From a virus, in IMG/VR virus record IMGVR_UViG_3300022562_000956, positions 1-49,911 of that record: 49,911 nucleotides of DNA, one strand, 5' to 3'. The position numbers and the translations under genes were made by a program. The notes under the pieces are model-generated. The model was not told the DNA's origin and ran no database searches. It saw only the letters and a program-made list of their open reading frames with translations. This document shows, piece by piece, positions 6,793-13,431 of this stretch; the stretch's first letter is position 1; each line of letters opens with the position of its first letter.

Positions 6793-6905
6793 CCATCTCC
6801 TCCTGCCATCTCCGAGTACATTCGCGCCATCGCTCCAGTCCAGCGCTTCGTCGCGTCGCTCATCGTGTGCACCTCGCCGTCCAAAGCGAGTGCAGTCCAG
6901 CACAC
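6789..6905 (-). CDS. Tiny conserved-looking protein (38 aa)
   Basis: A short frame from GTG 6905, reading M-C-W-T-A-L-A-L-D-G-E-V-H-T-M-S-D-A-T-K-R-W and ending in a Met-rich helix. Its stop overlaps the ATG of paralogue 2. A shorter start (ATG 6863, 24 residues) is possible. The frame extends a few codons upstream toward the ATG at 6916, which is in another frame, so one lost base after 6916 could also explain the arrangement. Low certainty. Confidence 0.35.
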   Translation of the reverse strand: MCWTALALDGEVHTMSDATKRWTGAMARMYSEMAGGDG

Positions 6906-6912
6906 CGGATTG

Positions 6913-7266
6913 TCATTCCGCCGCCGCATTCCGCCTCCAGCGCGCATAGATTCCGCGGTCAACGCGCTCGATCAGTCCAAACTTACGCGCGTTTAGCAGC
7001 GATTCCTGAGCAGCATGACGAGTCATGCCTGGATGCGCTTTCATTACAGATGAAGCCGTGATCCGAGCGCCGTCGTCAAGAGATTCGATCCACATCGATA
7101 CCGCACCACGAGGTCTGCGATACACACCATCGTCCTGCAGCGCCCGCACTGCTTCCCGACGCAAGCGCAGCAGGCGCAGATCGATTGCCCGAACCTGCTC
7201 AAGCATGGTTGCTCGCTCCTCCTCGGCTCTCTTGATTTGCTCGGCAATGTCCATCAGCTGGTTCAC
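6913..7266 (-). CDS. Coiled-coil/winged-helix paralogue 3
   Basis: 117 residues, starting at GTG 7266 with GGAGGC just upstream and GTGA overlap with the preceding stop. Coiled coil at ~8-45, then G-A-V-S-M-W-I-E-S-L-D-D-G-A-R-I, V-M-K-A-H-P-G-M-T-R-H-A-A-Q-E-S-L and the wing-like end E-R-V-D-R-G-I-Y-A-R-W. Same architecture as its two downstream neighbours. Confidence 0.6.
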   Translation of the reverse strand: MNQLMDIAEQIKRAEEERATMLEQVRAIDLRLLRLRREAVRALQDDGVYRRPRGAVSMWIESLDDGARITASSVMKAHPGMTRHAAQESLLNARKFGLIERVDRGIYARWRRNAAAE

Positions 7267-7766
7267 GAACGCCTCCTTTGTGGTGCATCAATCGCCTGCG
7301 TAGGCACGTCGCACCGCACGTATCTCCAGGAGCGCGGAAGCAGGTCATAGCGGCGAGTCCAGCGCACAAAGTCGTCTCTGCTCGCTCCAGCGACATCTTT
7401 GCCTCGCACATCCCACTGCCCGTACAGGTGACGCGTGAGCTTGCCCTGGAGAGCCTCCGACCCGTCGACCGACGTCAGGCCAATAATCCCAGCGACAAGC
7501 ACGCTCAGTCGCTTGGCGTTGCGCGCCTCGAGGTCAAACACAGCGGATCGCCATGCTGAGAGTCGCCGACCAAGAGCCGGAACGTTGCCCAGGGCAACGC
7601 GCAATGCCTGCGAGTCTTCCGGAGCCTCCGGACGCTGCAACGGATAAGCCTGACCGTCCTCGACGAGATACGGGTCGTGCTCGGGAGCGAACGACGACAG
7701 GCAACGCTCGATCTCCGATGCAATCACAAATGGTGACGCAAGTAGGTCACGCAACTCCGAGTTCAT
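7263..7766 (-). CDS. Hypothetical protein (167 aa)
   Basis: Starts MNSELRDLLASPFV at 7766, overlapping the stop of the replication protein (ATGA). Helical protein, no Cys motifs; contains L-G-R-R-L-S-A-W-R-S-A-V-F-D-L-E-A-R and S-R-D-D-F-V-R-W-T-R-R-Y. Its place directly after the replication-organiser genes suggests a replication accessory role (inference). A longer in-frame reading to 8000 is a shadow of the upstream gene. Confidence 0.5.
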   Translation of the reverse strand: MNSELRDLLASPFVIASEIERCLSSFAPEHDPYLVEDGQAYPLQRPEAPEDSQALRVALGNVPALGRRLSAWRSAVFDLEARNAKRLSVLVAGIIGLTSVDGSEALQGKLTRHLYGQWDVRGKDVAGASRDDFVRWTRRYDLLPRSWRYVRCDVPTQAIDAPQRRRS

Positions 7767-8704
7767 CGTGCCTCCAGTTCGCGGATGCGCTCGTTCAGCG
7801 GGGCCAGCTCGCTGTGGATCAGTTCCATGGCCTCCGAGTCGCGCTTCTTGCCAAACAGCCCCTCGACCTGAGCAGCCAGACGATCGCGCTTTTGGCGCGC
7901 GACCGAGAGTTCGTCGCTCGCCTTCGCCTCCGGCGGGTTCGCATAACGCATCGGGTCGTTCGCCAGCGCTCCAAGTGGGAAGCCCTTGCTCTGCGCCCAC
8001 GGGTCGGCGAAGAAGCCGTCTAGCGCCCGTTCTAACGCCCGCTCTCCGTCTGGGTGGGTATCGACCCAGGACGCCACCACAGCGGCGCTCTCAGCGGCTC
8101 GTGGGCTCCAGGATGGCGGTCCGCCACGTGCGGCGAGGAACCGCTTCTCAAACCCGGTGCGCACGAGGAACGTGGTCGTGCGGATGGTTGGCTGCTCGGC
8201 GGTCGAAACTCCATGTGGTTTCTTAGAGTCTTGATCAAGTTCTTCCGAACCCGGATCCCTCTCCCTCTCCCTCTCCCAGTGACATGCCCGTGACTGAGCT
8301 GTGACAGAGGGTGTGACAGGCGCAGTGACAGCGCTGTGACTAACGGCGCTGTCACGTTGTGACATTCCTGAATTTGCCTTTCTCCATGCGGACTGCCTAG
8401 TCCTGTCTCTCGCGCGCTTGGCTGCAACTTCGGCTGGCGTCTCTTGCCAAACGCTCCAGTCGTGGAATTCGTAACCTTGTTCCGTTTCTCGCCATAGACC
8501 AGACGTCACGAGCGCCTTCGCCGAAGCCGAAGTCCCTCCAAGAAGGCGAACCTGTCCAGCAGGTATGTGCCCACCTGTGAGCTTCCTGCGCGACCAGGCC
8601 CCCGCAAGCGTCCATAGGCCTATAGCAGCCATGCGTCTTGCAGGCGGTAGCGCTGCAAGCTTCGGGTGGTCGTAGAACCCATCGTCGACGAAAAACCATG
8701 CCAT
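7763..8704 (-). CDS. Phage replication organiser-like protein
   Basis: 313 residues from M-A-W-F-F-V-D-D-G-F-Y-D-H-P-K-L. This opening (W-F-V-D-D-x-F...H-P-K, then G-L-W-x-L-A-G-A-W-S and a T-G-G-H-I-P segment) is the N-terminal winged-helix domain of many phage replication-initiator/organiser proteins. A polar linker rich in Ser/Glu follows (~125-200), then a C-terminal helical domain with A-L-E-R-A-L-D-G-F-F-A-D-P-W-A and a coiled coil at the end. It would recruit host helicase to the phage origin (family knowledge). No helicase motifs are present. Upstream in-frame extension to 9124 rejected. Confidence 0.6.
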   Translation of the reverse strand: MAWFFVDDGFYDHPKLAALPPARRMAAIGLWTLAGAWSRRKLTGGHIPAGQVRLLGGTSASAKALVTSGLWRETEQGYEFHDWSVWQETPAEVAAKRARDRTRQSAWRKANSGMSQRDSAVSHSAVTAPVTPSVTAQSRACHWERERERDPGSEELDQDSKKPHGVSTAEQPTIRTTTFLVRTGFEKRFLAARGGPPSWSPRAAESAAVVASWVDTHPDGERALERALDGFFADPWAQSKGFPLGALANDPMRYANPPEAKASDELSVARQKRDRLAAQVEGLFGKKRDSEAMELIHSELAPLNERIRELEAR

Positions 8705-8706
8705 TG

Positions 8707-9084
8707 TCACTCGCCGTGCTGCTGATTGCGCGTGGTTGCCTGCTTTGCGCGCCACCGTCGCTGGCGCTCTGTGGCCTGCGACGTCTTCCGACGCAGCTCT
8801 TTTGAGAGCACCCGCCATCCTCGGTCGATCGGCGTTACGCGCCTGCCATCCGGAGACGACGAGTCGTCGGCGTACGGGTCTGGCGAGCTCAGCGTCGCGA
8901 TCGCCTGCTGAACCTCTGCCAGAGTGACCTCGGCGCGCCTGGCAAGACCAGGCAACGACGAGTCGACCTCGCCGTACCTGTCTGCCATGGCCAAGAGCGT
9001 CACCCAGACGACGCGAGTGCTTGCAGGCTCGCTCCAGAGGCTGGAATCGATGATCTCTTTGTAGAGTTTCGCGGTGGTAGTCAT
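8707..9084 (-). CDS. Replication-organiser-like DNA-binding protein
   Basis: 125 residues beginning M-T-T-T-A-K-L-Y-K-E-I-I-D-S-S-L-W. The pattern K-L-x-x-x-I-x-D-S-x-x-W...R-V-V-W-V-T-L-L-A-M-A-D-R-Y-G-E-V-D...P-G-L-A-R-R-A, later L-S-S-P-D-P-Y and D-R-G-W-R-V-L, is a very common phage replisome-organiser N-terminal domain (winged helix). It ends in a basic tail (TERQRRWRAKQATT). It sits two bases before the second replication protein, so the pair is probably expressed together. A palindromic site lies just upstream (9140-9158). Confidence 0.7.
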   Translation of the reverse strand: MTTTAKLYKEIIDSSLWSEPASTRVVWVTLLAMADRYGEVDSSLPGLARRAEVTLAEVQQAIATLSSPDPYADDSSSPDGRRVTPIDRGWRVLSKELRRKTSQATERQRRWRAKQATTRNQQHGE

Positions 9085-9139
9085 GTCGATTTGTGTCGAT
9101 ACCACACGCGCAATAGCGACGCAAATCGCGTCTACATTA

Positions 9140-9158
9140 TGAACTCACCATGAGTTCA
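9140..9158. promoter_or_regulatory. Palindromic operator-like site
   Basis: TGAACTCA-CCA-TGAGTTCA: a perfect 8-bp inverted repeat with a 3-bp spacer, in the gap upstream of the replication gene that starts at 9084. The symmetry and length suit a dimeric repressor of the XRE type, such as the product of 10176-10427, but the binding protein is not shown. Confidence 0.5.
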
Positions 9159-9227
9159 CCATCGCATCGCCATGCTCGCCACAAGCACGGCGACGCAGAC
9201 GACGAGCGCGATCGTGATCTCAGGCAT
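9156..9227 (-). CDS. Tiny membrane peptide (23 aa)
   Basis: Starts at ATG 9227, sharing bases with the methyltransferase stop (TGATG). It encodes M-P-E-I-T-I-A-L-V-V-C-V-A-V-L-V-A-S-M-A followed by MRW, a single membrane-spanning helix. Translational coupling and composition support it; length is the main doubt. Confidence 0.4.
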   Translation of the reverse strand: MPEITIALVVCVAVLVASMAMRW

Positions 9228-9994
9228 CAGTCGCCGTTGCCGTCATCGGCTCCGAACAACCCGACCTGCTCGGCAGGCTTGGGCTGCTCTGCGAACATAG
9301 TCGGCGTGAAGCCACGCGACAGGCGCTTGACGGCAATGTCGTAGTGCTCGCGCATGCACTCTGCACCGATGGCTCGCCGTCCCTCCATCGCAGCGGCTAG
9401 CAGCGTTGTTCCTCCGCCTGCGCACGGGTCAACGACGAGGTCTCCAGGGCGCGTATAGTCTCGGATGATGGCGCGCATCAAACCAAGTGGCTTAGTTCCG
9501 GCTATTCCAGCTCCCTTCTCACACGGAGCCTCGTAAGCCCCTGGTAGGCATCCCCAAGTGGCGAATGAACGCTTCCGCGGGCGCGAGACGACGAGGTCGA
9601 CAGACCAGCACGCTGGGCCATCTCCAAGCAGTCGCGGTCGCTTTTGGATCACCGGTATCGGTCTGAACTCGTAGCGCTTGTTTTGGCGGTATGCTTGTTT
9701 GATGTGCTGGGCCAAGTCGTCAGATGTAAATATGGCCATCCAACCAAAGATCCGTGGCGCCCAGCTTTCTACGAATAACGTTGCGTCTCCCGGTGTCCAA
9801 TGGATATACGAGACGGCTGTTCTGGTCGCCTGACCAGTGACGCTTCTGACCTGCTGCGCTCCTGCGTTGTGCCCTTCATGCGTCGACTGGCCATACGGAG
9901 GATCGCTGATCAGCGCATCAGCCGTCACATCAGCCAGCACATCCTGCCATCGACCGAACCGCAGTTCGATGCCATATCTCACGAAACACGTCAC
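9227..9994 (-). CDS. Beta-class DNA methyltransferase (N6-A or N4-C)
   Basis: 255 residues. The catalytic motif IV, D-P-P-Y (31-34), comes before the AdoMet-binding motif V-V-D-P-C-A-G-G-G-T-T-L-L-A-A (about 190-205), the order of beta-class amino-methyltransferases. It should methylate adenine N6 or cytosine N4 in host-type or phage DNA, perhaps protecting the genome from restriction or marking replication regions. No restriction enzyme gene is nearby, so it looks like an orphan enzyme. GTG start at 9994 overlaps the upstream stop (GTGA). Confidence 0.85.
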   Translation of the reverse strand: MTCFVRYGIELRFGRWQDVLADVTADALISDPPYGQSTHEGHNAGAQQVRSVTGQATRTAVSYIHWTPGDATLFVESWAPRIFGWMAIFTSDDLAQHIKQAYRQNKRYEFRPIPVIQKRPRLLGDGPACWSVDLVVSRPRKRSFATWGCLPGAYEAPCEKGAGIAGTKPLGLMRAIIRDYTRPGDLVVDPCAGGGTTLLAAAMEGRRAIGAECMREHYDIAVKRLSRGFTPTMFAEQPKPAEQVGLFGADDGNGD

Positions 9995-10179
9995 TCATCA
10001 CTGACCTCATCAACGCTACCCTTGCACAACTCGCGAGCCAACTCAGCACAAAGCGCCTCGTACGTTGAAAAGCCGGCGACGAGCACGATCCTGCCGACGC
10101 GCGGCCGAATGACAGCGCGGTACGAGCCGTCAATGCTGCTCTGCAGCACCTCGACCTCGGCAATGCGACGCACGGTCAC
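9991..10179 (-). CDS. Hypothetical protein (62 aa)
   Basis: A short beta-then-alpha protein (IDGSYRAVIRPRVGRIVLVAGF, YEALCAELARELCKG) placed between the XRE regulator and the methyltransferase, coupled to both through GTGA overlaps. Not recognised. Confidence 0.5.
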   Translation of the reverse strand: MTVRRIAEVEVLQSSIDGSYRAVIRPRVGRIVLVAGFSTYEALCAELARELCKGSVDEVSDE

Positions 10180-10427
10180 CGATGCTGCTCCGCGTCCTCA
10201 ACCTGCAAACGTTCGGCCTTAGCGACGAGCTCACTGGCGGTCATGCCGAACGCAGACGCGATCCGCACGAGGCGCTCGATGCCGATGCTGTGCCGACCGC
10301 CTTCGATATGCCCCACGGTTGGCGTGCTGATGTCAAGCACTGCTCCGAGCTCTTTTAGCGACCAGCCGCGCTCCTTGCGCTCGGCGCGCACGACCATGCC
10401 GATGGCATCGCGCATCTCTAGCATCAT
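10176..10427 (-). CDS. XRE-family HTH regulator 1
   Basis: 83 residues, almost entirely an HTH_3 domain: R-A-E-R-K-E-R-G-W-S-L-K-E-L-G-A-V-L-D-I, then S-T-P-T-V-G-H-I-E-G-G-R-H-S-I and I-A-S-A-F-G-M-T-A-S-E-L. It is a Cro/CI-type DNA-binding protein likely to control the early leftward genes. With no integrase seen, it may be a lytic-cycle regulator rather than a lysogeny repressor. Candidate operator: the palindrome at 9140-9158 (inference). Confidence 0.85.
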   Translation of the reverse strand: MMLEMRDAIGMVVRAERKERGWSLKELGAVLDISTPTVGHIEGGRHSIGIERLVRIASAFGMTASELVAKAERLQVEDAEQHR

Positions 10428-10449
10428 GACGCCACCTCGCGCTCGCGTT

Positions 10450-10722
10450 TCATGCTGACCTCACTCGGCGCTGCCGAATGACAGCCTCCGCGCGCATCAC
10501 GAGCTCTGACACGCTGAGTCCGAACGCCTTGGCGAAACGCTCTGCCATGCGCAGAGAGCAGATTCCGGCATGACGCCGATACCCTCCGGAGAGCGCGCGG
10601 GCAACGTGCGTTGCGTGCATCCCTGTGCCGGCAGCTAGGTCGATGTTCGACCATTTTCGACGGCGCTGCTCATCGTAGATCACGTCAGCCAGTGCTGATT
10701 CAAGCTCTGTTCGTTCTCGCAT
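10450..10722 (-). CDS. XRE-like HTH regulator 2
   Basis: 90 residues from MRERTELESAL. The HTH is less canonical: W-S-N-I-D-L-A-A-G-T-G-M-H-A-T-H-V-A-R-A-L-S-G-G, then E-R-F-A-K-A-F-G-L-S-V-S-E-L-V-M-R-A. The last part closely matches regulator 1 (AFGMTASELVAKAE), so the two are related. Its start lies 23 bases inside the end of the transglycosylase gene. Confidence 0.75.
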   Translation of the reverse strand: MRERTELESALADVIYDEQRRRKWSNIDLAAGTGMHATHVARALSGGYRRHAGICSLRMAERFAKAFGLSVSELVMRAEAVIRQRRVRSA

Positions 10723-11167
10723 CACGCTCCATCTCCTCTCGCAATCTGTCACGCGTCCGCAGCACCGCAGGCGCACCGACACGCACGTAACATCGACCTG
10801 ACCTGTAGCCGCGAATCGCTCCAATATCAGACCTACACCTGCGCTGGTACCACGCCAGCGCCGCAGCTCCGGAGCGCGCTTGAGCTCGCACGCACTTGTA
10901 GTGCCTGCAGAAACCACGCGCAGCCCACAACGCAGGCAACACCTGCAGGATGCCGACGGCTCCGCGTCGCGACACAGCAGTCGGAGAGAATCGCGACTCG
11001 TGCCACGCTAGGCTCGTCAGCAGCAACGGCTCCGTGCCGTGCTCGTCGGCAGCGAACACCATCACGTGAGCCAGTTCGGATGCACCCGAGTGCGTGCGGA
11101 ACACGTCTGGGCACGTCGACGTGGTCGCGCACATGGCGATGATGGCGGCTGCTAATTTGGCAATCAC
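10700..11167 (-). CDS. Exported lytic transglycosylase (SLT-like)
   Basis: 155 residues from GTG 11167, which forms GTGA with the true stop of the SLOG gene. The N-terminus M-I-A-K-L-A-A-A-I-I-A-M-C-A is a signal peptide. The catalytic region reads L-T-S-L-A-W-H-E-S-R-F-S-P-T-A-V-S-R-R-G-A-V-G-I-L-Q-V, the SLT pattern with catalytic Glu in H-E-S-R-F and G-A-x-G-I-L-Q, followed by A-L-A-W-Y-Q-R-R-C and I-R-G-Y-R-S-G-R-C. It cleaves the MurNAc-GlcNAc bond of peptidoglycan in the periplasm. It lies far from the lysis cassette, so the role in lysis or envelope change is open. Confidence 0.7.
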   Translation of the reverse strand: MIAKLAAAIIAMCATTSTCPDVFRTHSGASELAHVMVFAADEHGTEPLLLTSLAWHESRFSPTAVSRRGAVGILQVLPALWAARGFCRHYKCVRAQARSGAAALAWYQRRCRSDIGAIRGYRSGRCYVRVGAPAVLRTRDRLREEMERDARTNRA

Positions 11168-11584
11168 GAGTGCCTCACAGTTGTGTTGCGCCAGCGTGGT
11201 CCGACGATGTGGACGCGCACGTGCAGTCCAAAGCGAGACGCGGTCTGGGATCGCGTGGAGTGTTCCGCGTGATAGACCATCCCAGATGGCCCACAGCTCC
11301 GTGGCCATCGCCTCTCCATTACCTGTGATCATGTTGGCATTGCGGATCGGTCCAGCTGCTTTCCCGTGAGCTGCCCAGTCTGCGGGCCATATCTCGACAG
11401 GATCATCCATCGTGGAGCGGATGTGCTCGGCAACAACTCGGTCGACCCCGCGCGCATCTCCGACCCGCCACATCTGATCGTGAGATAACCACGCATCGTC
11501 TTCGTTGTGCATGATCTCGAACGCCTCCAGCGCAATCTGTTCAGGAATCGTGCGAGTACCTGACACTACTACGATGCGGCTCAT
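11164..11584 (-). CDS. SLOG-family (DUF2493-like) protein, frameshifted
   Basis: Starts M-S-R-I-V-V-V-S-G-T-R-T-I at 11584. It has the Rossmann-like DUF2493/YspA pattern: V-V-S-G-T-R, V-G-D-A-R-G-V-D-R-V-V-A-E-H, P-A-D-W-A-A-H-G-K-A-A-G-P-I-R-N and W-D-G-L-S-R-G-T-L-H-A-I, as in nucleotide-derivative binding proteins. After H-A-I the frame is broken at a G run (11247-11249). Dropping one G restores Q-T-A-S-R-F-G-L-H-V-R-V-H-I-V, the normal family ending, with a stop at 11166-11164. Repaired length is 139 residues. As written the frame runs on into the transglycosylase, a false fusion. Confidence 0.7.
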
Positions 11585-11712
11585 TTGCTCACGCTCCCGA
11601 TCTTGACTGCTGCCCACAACACCGTTGCGATGACGACCGACGCCGCGATGAACGACGCGATGAAAACGTGCTCAGCGATTACTGTCAGCGCTGCTGATAC
11701 GACTCGGATCAT
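11581..11712 (-). CDS. Small single-pass membrane protein (43 aa)
   Basis: From ATG 11712 with a good GGAGGTGA upstream: M-I-R-V-V-S-A-A-L-T, then a hydrophobic helix (FIASFIAASVVIATVLWAAV) and the tail KIGSVSK. Its stop overlaps the SLOG start (ATGA). Codon use and ribosome site make it convincing despite its size. Role unknown. Confidence 0.6.
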   Translation of the reverse strand: MIRVVSAALTVIAEHVFIASFIAASVVIATVLWAAVKIGSVSK

Positions 11713-12227
11713 GGCTCACCTCCACGCGTCAAAGCTCCTGTCAGACGCAGTTTGCGCAACGCGCGATGCTCGAGCAGACGCACTGTCTCGCGCGAGACGC
11801 CCATGATCGCGGCAATGTCGTCAATGCACATGCCGTTCGGGTTTTCTGCCACCAACCGCTGTGCCTCAAGGTCGAGCTCCCACGGAACCTCGCGCCGGGC
11901 TCGTGCGTACTCCGGCGACACGCGCCACTCCTGCGATGTTCGCTGCTGGCTCCGCGTGACAGAATGGAACGGGTCTTTCCCGGCATGGATGCGAGAGACC
12001 ATTCTCAGCACAGTCGTTCCTTTGCGCTCGGCCCACTCGGCATACGTCAGCGTCTCACCCTCGTACGTCAGCGGCTGCTCCGCAACCGGCCTGAGCGGGT
12101 CCGGGTAGTTGCGAGAGTAGCGCATAGCGATCGTGCTGGCTGGGATGCCCAGCTCGCGCGCCCATTCGCCGATTGTGCGCGTCACGCCGTCGCGTGTGAT
12201 CTGAATGTAATGCGATGCTCTTGACAC
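11709..12227 (-). CDS. Regulator with two WA-LG-HTH modules and a sigma-region-4-like HTH
   Basis: 172 residues from GTG 12227 (GGAG six bases upstream; ATG 12239 also in frame). Two similar modules appear: R-T-I-G-E-W-A-R-E-L-G-I-P-A-S-T-I-A-M-R and L-T-Y-A-E-W-A-E-R-K-G-T-T-V-L-R-M-V-S-R, as in small DNA-binding repeats found next to HNH domains. The C-terminus, I-D-D-I-A-A-I-M-G-V-S-R-E-T-V-R-L-L-E-H-R-A-L-R-K-L-R, is a sigma-70 region-4-type HTH. No HNH or core-binding region 2 is visible, so it is more likely a transcription regulator than a full sigma factor. Confidence 0.6.
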   Translation of the reverse strand: MSRASHYIQITRDGVTRTIGEWARELGIPASTIAMRYSRNYPDPLRPVAEQPLTYEGETLTYAEWAERKGTTVLRMVSRIHAGKDPFHSVTRSQQRTSQEWRVSPEYARARREVPWELDLEAQRLVAENPNGMCIDDIAAIMGVSRETVRLLEHRALRKLRLTGALTRGGEP

Positions 12228-12269
12228 ATGGTTCTCCATATATGCGTCTGCAAACAATAGGGCGTGCGC

Positions 12270-12305
12270 GCCCGGTGATCTACAGGAGGGCCTGGATCAC
12301 CGGGC
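12270..12305 (-). terminator. Strong hairpin at end of 12297-12689 gene
   Basis: GCCCGGTGATC (12270-12280), a 14-base loop, and GATCACCGGGC (12295-12305): eleven perfect pairs. It overlaps the stop codon of the gene to its right and sits before the next leftward gene. There is no clear U tract, so it may be an intrinsic terminator, an attenuator or an RNA-processing site between the first genes of the leftward operon and the rest. Confidence 0.5.
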
Positions 12306-12689
12306 GACACGCGCGTCGCGCTCTCGCCGCGCCTTCAGAGCGAGCATGCAACGACGCCGAAAACGAGTGAGCCAACCCGGCTCCGCAACTTCACACGGCA
12401 CCCACGTGACGCGCTCGATGTCATCGAGCGTCTGCCGCACGCGCATAATGCGCTCCAGCCGAACACGCAGCTGGTCAGCAGCTGCATCGATGGACGCGCA
12501 CGGGCCTACGCGCACGTTGCGTAGCTCGGTGCCGACGCAGGTTGCATCGCGCCAGTATGCAACTCCATACACACCGTCGCGCTCACGCGGAAACGAGAAA
12601 TGTCGCTCTCGTCGACCAGACAGTTCGTCGACTAGGCGCCCGCATTCGAGCACCGCGCACCTGTATTTGAGCAACGATGACTGCTGCAT
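12297..12689 (-). CDS. Hypothetical protein (130 aa)
   Basis: Starts MQQSSLLKYRCAVLE with AAGGAG upstream. Arg-rich, alpha/beta; first half contains F-P-R-E-R-D-G-V-Y-G-V-A-Y-W-R and L-R-N-V-R-V-G-P-C, second half is helical and ends in a basic tail (RFRRRCMLALKARRERD). Could bind nucleic acid. No family recognised. Confidence 0.5.
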   Translation of the reverse strand: MQQSSLLKYRCAVLECGRLVDELSGRRERHFSFPRERDGVYGVAYWRDATCVGTELRNVRVGPCASIDAAADQLRVRLERIMRVRQTLDDIERVTWVPCEVAEPGWLTRFRRRCMLALKARRERDARVAR

Positions 12690-12703
12690 GTCCGACTCCT
12701 TGC

Positions 12704-13138
12704 CTACGGGTGGTGAAAGTCGATGGTGTCAGCGATCGACAGAACCTCGCTCAGAGCAACGTCGTCGTAGGCGTCGCGGAACTCAGCCTCCGCGGTGAAA
12801 ATACACTCGTGACACCTCGTCCCTGACACAACGATGCGTGATCCAACGGCTATCGCGTAGCCAAGCTCAACGGGAACACCTTCTGACCTGCGCTCGGATG
12901 GCCACAGGCACCATACGATTTGCGCGCGCGCGACTCCATCGAGGTCGCTGCTTGCGTGACGACTCTGTTCCTCACGCGACATCGCCGAATCAGGCGTTCC
13001 GGCCTTCATGTTGGCCTCAACATCCTCCCACCACCGATACGTGATTTCGACCATGCCTGAGTCGTCAAGCTGCCGCGCGTACTTCTTCACGCGCTCCAAC
13101 TCGCTGCTAGGACCTGCGAGGTATATTCGCACTGTCAT
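12704..13138 (-). CDS. Nucleoside 2-deoxyribosyltransferase-like protein
   Basis: 144 residues, start M-T-V-R-I-Y-L-A-G-P-S-S-E-L with AAGGAG eight bases upstream. The opening I-Y-L-A-G-P, the middle D-G-V-A-R-A-Q-I-V-W-C-L-W-P and the late G-V-P-V-E-L-G-Y-A-I-A-V-G follow the nucleoside 2-deoxyribosyltransferase / DUF4406 fold, where the Glu in V-E-L-G-Y is usually the catalytic nucleophile. It may salvage or modify nucleosides, matching the dUTPase. It is the first gene of the long leftward operon. Confidence 0.65.
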   Translation of the reverse strand: MTVRIYLAGPSSELERVKKYARQLDDSGMVEITYRWWEDVEANMKAGTPDSAMSREEQSRHASSDLDGVARAQIVWCLWPSERRSEGVPVELGYAIAVGSRIVVSGTRCHECIFTAEAEFRDAYDDVALSEVLSIADTIDFHHP

Positions 13139-13293
13139 TCGTCTACTCCTTGCGGTCATTCAAGCGCGCTGACGAAGACGATTGCAAGCGCAAAACGATG
13201 TTTCGCCGTGCTTTGTGGCGTCACGCACGCGTCGTGCATTTTCCCGTCGATAGGGTCTAGACGCGCGACCCGGAACAGCGGCACCATAGGCAC
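13139..13293. promoter_or_regulatory. Divergent intergenic region, left/right early operons
   Basis: The only gap between the leftward 1-13.1 kb block and the rightward 13.3-19.3 kb block, so it must hold promoters for both. It contains TTGCAAGCGCAA (partial dyad, about 13183) and GTTTCGCCGTGCTTTGTG, which resembles a stretch of the other divergent region at 42032-42055 (GTTTCGC, then GTGCTATGTG). GGGTC and GACCC form a short inverted repeat near 13254-13272. No convincing -35/-10 pair was found. Confidence 0.35.
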
Positions 13294-13431
13294 ATGACGG
13301 CGACACAGCAGGCTCTGGCGGATGCGCGACGCAAGGCTCACGAGGCGTTGCGAGCGGCTATCCAAGCTCACACGCAAGCTACGTTGCTCGCGGATCGCGC
13401 TGGGCAAGCTGTGCCACAGAGGAGGACGTGA
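13294..13431 (+). CDS. Small helical protein (45 aa)
   Basis: First rightward frame: M-T-A-T-Q-Q-A-L-A-D-A-R-R-K-A-H-E-A-L-R and on to a stop at 13429-13431, which overlaps the start of the next gene. Alanine-rich, one amphipathic helix. The overlap with a GAGGAGG-preceded start supports it. Confidence 0.45.
   Translation: MTATQQALADARRKAHEALRAAIQAHTQATLLADRAGQAVPQRRT

Noticed and set aside
6860-6916. 18-aa frame starting in ATGA overlap
   Set aside because: Perfect overlaps at both ends but unnatural sequence; the alternative frame (6789-6905) looks more like a protein.
8705-9124. N-terminal extension giving a 453-aa replication protein
   Set aside because: It overlaps the 125-residue replication gene in another frame and is Arg-rich; the W-F-V-D-D domain begins at 8704.
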